Shown piece by piece: positions 62,756 through 64,000 of a stretch of DNA of 64,000 nucleotides. Every line of letters begins with the position of its first letter. The stretch's first letter is position 1. A program made the position numbers and the translations under genes. A model generated the notes under the pieces. That model saw only the letters and a program-made list of their open reading frames with translations, was not told the DNA's origin and did no database searches. The stretch is taken from positions 7,761 through 71,760 of the forward strand of contig JAOANE010000050.1 in assembly GCA_025194985.1 (NCBI GenBank), in the 5' to 3' direction. Origin of the DNA: Regnicoccus frigidus. Its GTDB lineage: Bacteria > Cyanobacteriota > Cyanobacteriia > PCC-6307 > Cyanobiaceae.

Positions 62756-62976
62756 ACTTCTACTGTTACTCTCTGAACTCCTACAAAATCAAGTGACTCA
62801 GGATCCGTGCCTGCAACTTCAAGGCAAAGCTCAATGGCTTCCTTGATTCGCTCAATTAGTTGATCCAGCGATTTAGCTTGCGTATGGCAACCTGGTAGAG
62901 CAGGGACGGTCGCTACGAAAAACCCTTCTGAATCCTTTTCGACGACTACATTAAACTGTCTAGACATTGAAGACAC
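62752..62976 (-). CDS. hicB: HicB-like antitoxin
   Basis: 74 residues. FNVVVEKDSEGFFVATVPAL and PGCHTQAKSLDQLIERIKEA match the HicB partial RNase H fold. No separate DNA-binding domain at the C-terminus, so it is the short form. First gene of the pair. Confidence 0.85.
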   Translation of the reverse strand: MSSMSRQFNVVVEKDSEGFFVATVPALPGCHTQAKSLDQLIERIKEAIELCLEVAGTDPESLDFVGVQRVTVEV

Positions 62977-63037
62977 CTCCTCAAACTATTGTAGCTGCTT
63001 CTCCACGGAGTGGTACAGGGGCTCCGCTTACCGGTCT

Positions 63038-63124
63038 TTCCAACGACCAAGCTCACCTGCCGCCAAAAGCAGAGTGACGATAGGAGCGGCGCTTTTGACG
63101 GTCAGGTGGAGCGCCTTGTTATGC
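63038..63124 (-). other. attC-like site after the exostosin-like gene
   Basis: 87 bp. TTCCAAC (63038-63044) and GTTATGC (63118-63124). Arms GCTCACCTGCCGCCAAAAGC (63051-63070) and the 22-base arm at 63091-63112 pair over 19 bp with one mismatch; the second arm has an extrahelical T and G. The exostosin-like gene's stop lies inside the site. Strong candidate. Confidence 0.72.
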
Positions 63125-63881
63125 GTTTTTTTACAATAGACTTAACTGGCGACAGGAGCCAATGCCGAAAATAAAAAGGAGCAAGATACTGTGTATAGGT
63201 AAGTACATATGATAAGTAGCTTTCAGAAGCTAAGCCATCCTTCGCGAGTAGTAGTTGCTCAACTACCGTATTAAAAACATGCTCTTTAGAGTACCAGTAG
63301 TCCCATTCCTTGCGCGCCATCTTGCCTAGCTCTGCTGCTTTATGCTCATTTTCTTTTAATATAGAAGGAATGCGATGCACTTCTTGTTCGCGTATTATTA
63401 TTGAAAATAGCTTCCATTTTGGCCCAATAGGTGGAACCCAATCATCCGAAATTATTACGGGAACCCTTCCAGCTCTCATGGTTTCAAATAAACGCCATGA
63501 AGAAACTCCAATTCCTCTTGGACAAAGTATGAACTTACTTTCTGTCATTACGTCACGATACAAAACCCCACGCTCACGATTTTTATCATCTATTCCGTCA
63601 TCTTGTTGTCTTGCATCCACGGAAGAATCTCTCAGGAATGCTCTCTCATTTGACAATGAGCAAATTTTCTCTCGTACAGGATGGTTTCGAGCATTTCCAA
63701 TAAACGAAAAAAGATGTTTTGCATTATCAATGCCTTTATCAATATCCAAAGACTCGTTTTCAGTTACTCTAAGATAAAAACCAGACTGAAGTGATCTCCT
63801 TGAAGATAGGTAGTACTTATTTTCTAAGCAGGTATACACTCCAGGAAGAATTGGTATAGCTCGGTCACCACTATAGGGCAC
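63102..63881 (-). CDS. Exostosin-family glycosyltransferase, 5'-truncated
   Basis: 259 residues from GTG 63881. RAIPILPGVYTCLENKYYLS near the start and KFILCPRGIGVSSWRLFETM in the centre are exostosin-family blocks; the latter carries the GRVPVIISDDWVPP nucleotide-sugar region. The family N-terminus is missing: an in-frame stop lies four codons before GTG and reads LFEVPYSG into the start. Probably an inactivated or shortened enzyme. Low GC. Confidence 0.75.
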   Translation of the reverse strand: MPYSGDRAIPILPGVYTCLENKYYLSSRRSLQSGFYLRVTENESLDIDKGIDNAKHLFSFIGNARNHPVREKICSLSNERAFLRDSSVDARQQDDGIDDKNRERGVLYRDVMTESKFILCPRGIGVSSWRLFETMRAGRVPVIISDDWVPPIGPKWKLFSIIIREQEVHRIPSILKENEHKAAELGKMARKEWDYWYSKEHVFNTVVEQLLLAKDGLASESYLSYVLTYTQYLAPFYFRHWLLSPVKSIVKKRITRRST

Positions 63882-64000
63882 CTCGAATAATCAGCAATCC
63901 GCCTCAGCTCTGAGAGCATGAAAAAGCCGCCAGAAGGCAGCGGAACATCAGAAGTGGGCAACAATCACAGACAAGTTATCCTGCAATCTGGGTTCGCCTG
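63882..64000. other. Right-edge intergenic sequence
   Basis: No gene is supported. The N-terminal part of the exostosin-like gene would be expected here but is not readable. Confidence 0.4.

Overview
The window looks like the chromosome of a GC-rich freshwater picocyanobacterium (Cyanobium/Synechococcus type). Evidence is a set of families typical of cyanobacteria (DUF1350, DUF3288, DUF1816, PAM68-like, mini-RNase III) and a picocyanobacterial housekeeping order: trpD-carA-STAS-mrnC-rlmB-DUF1816-gatA-dnaE, then PAM68-rpsO-ruvA. There is one tRNA (Pro, GGG). I see no rRNA genes and no CRISPR array.

Layout. 1-3086 (minus): an operon of a von Willebrand A lipoprotein, a four-helix membrane protein and a tubulin-like GTPase that runs off the left edge. 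3087-5567: non-coding, with a C18-T15-G14 homopolymer tract and a decayed IS3 copy abutting a fragment of an IS5-type transposase. 5568-21100: metabolic and envelope genes (prohibitin-like, HAD phosphatase, acetyl-CoA synthetase, DUF1350, PrxQ, DnaQ-like exonuclease, CorA, CHAD, an osmoprotectant permease/binding fusion, MsrA, an ABC half-transporter). 21249-38832: the conserved core block, interrupted by a TPR/glycosyltransferase-like gene (28306-29919) and a small accessory group (34193-37335). 38855-44409: a lipoprotein and a YhiI-RbbA-YhhJ type ABC export operon.

45000-64000 is accessory and almost wholly on the minus strand. It holds a Tat-exported amine oxidase-like flavoprotein, a CAP-domain protein, DUF6544, a DUF4160/DUF2442 pair, a type I restriction-modification system (hsdM-hsdS...hsdR) with 3.4 kb of intact and decaying toxin-antitoxin genes between hsdS and hsdR, a secreted small protein, an unrecognised gene, an AT-rich Abi/DRT-like reverse transcriptase, a HicBA pair and an exostosin-like glycosyltransferase.

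The main discovery claim is that 48003-63124 reads as an integron-style cassette array without an integrase in view. Just beyond the stop codons of several of these minus-strand genes or gene groups lie 53-103 bp imperfect inverted repeats. They carry RYYYAAC/GTTRRRY-like ends, and the two best examples (60478-60567 and 63038-63124) have 17-19 bp stems with extrahelical T and G on one arm, as in attC sites. The reverse transcriptase sits in one of these units and is the best candidate for an undescribed defence system. The second candidate is the tubulin-like/vWA/membrane operon at the left end.
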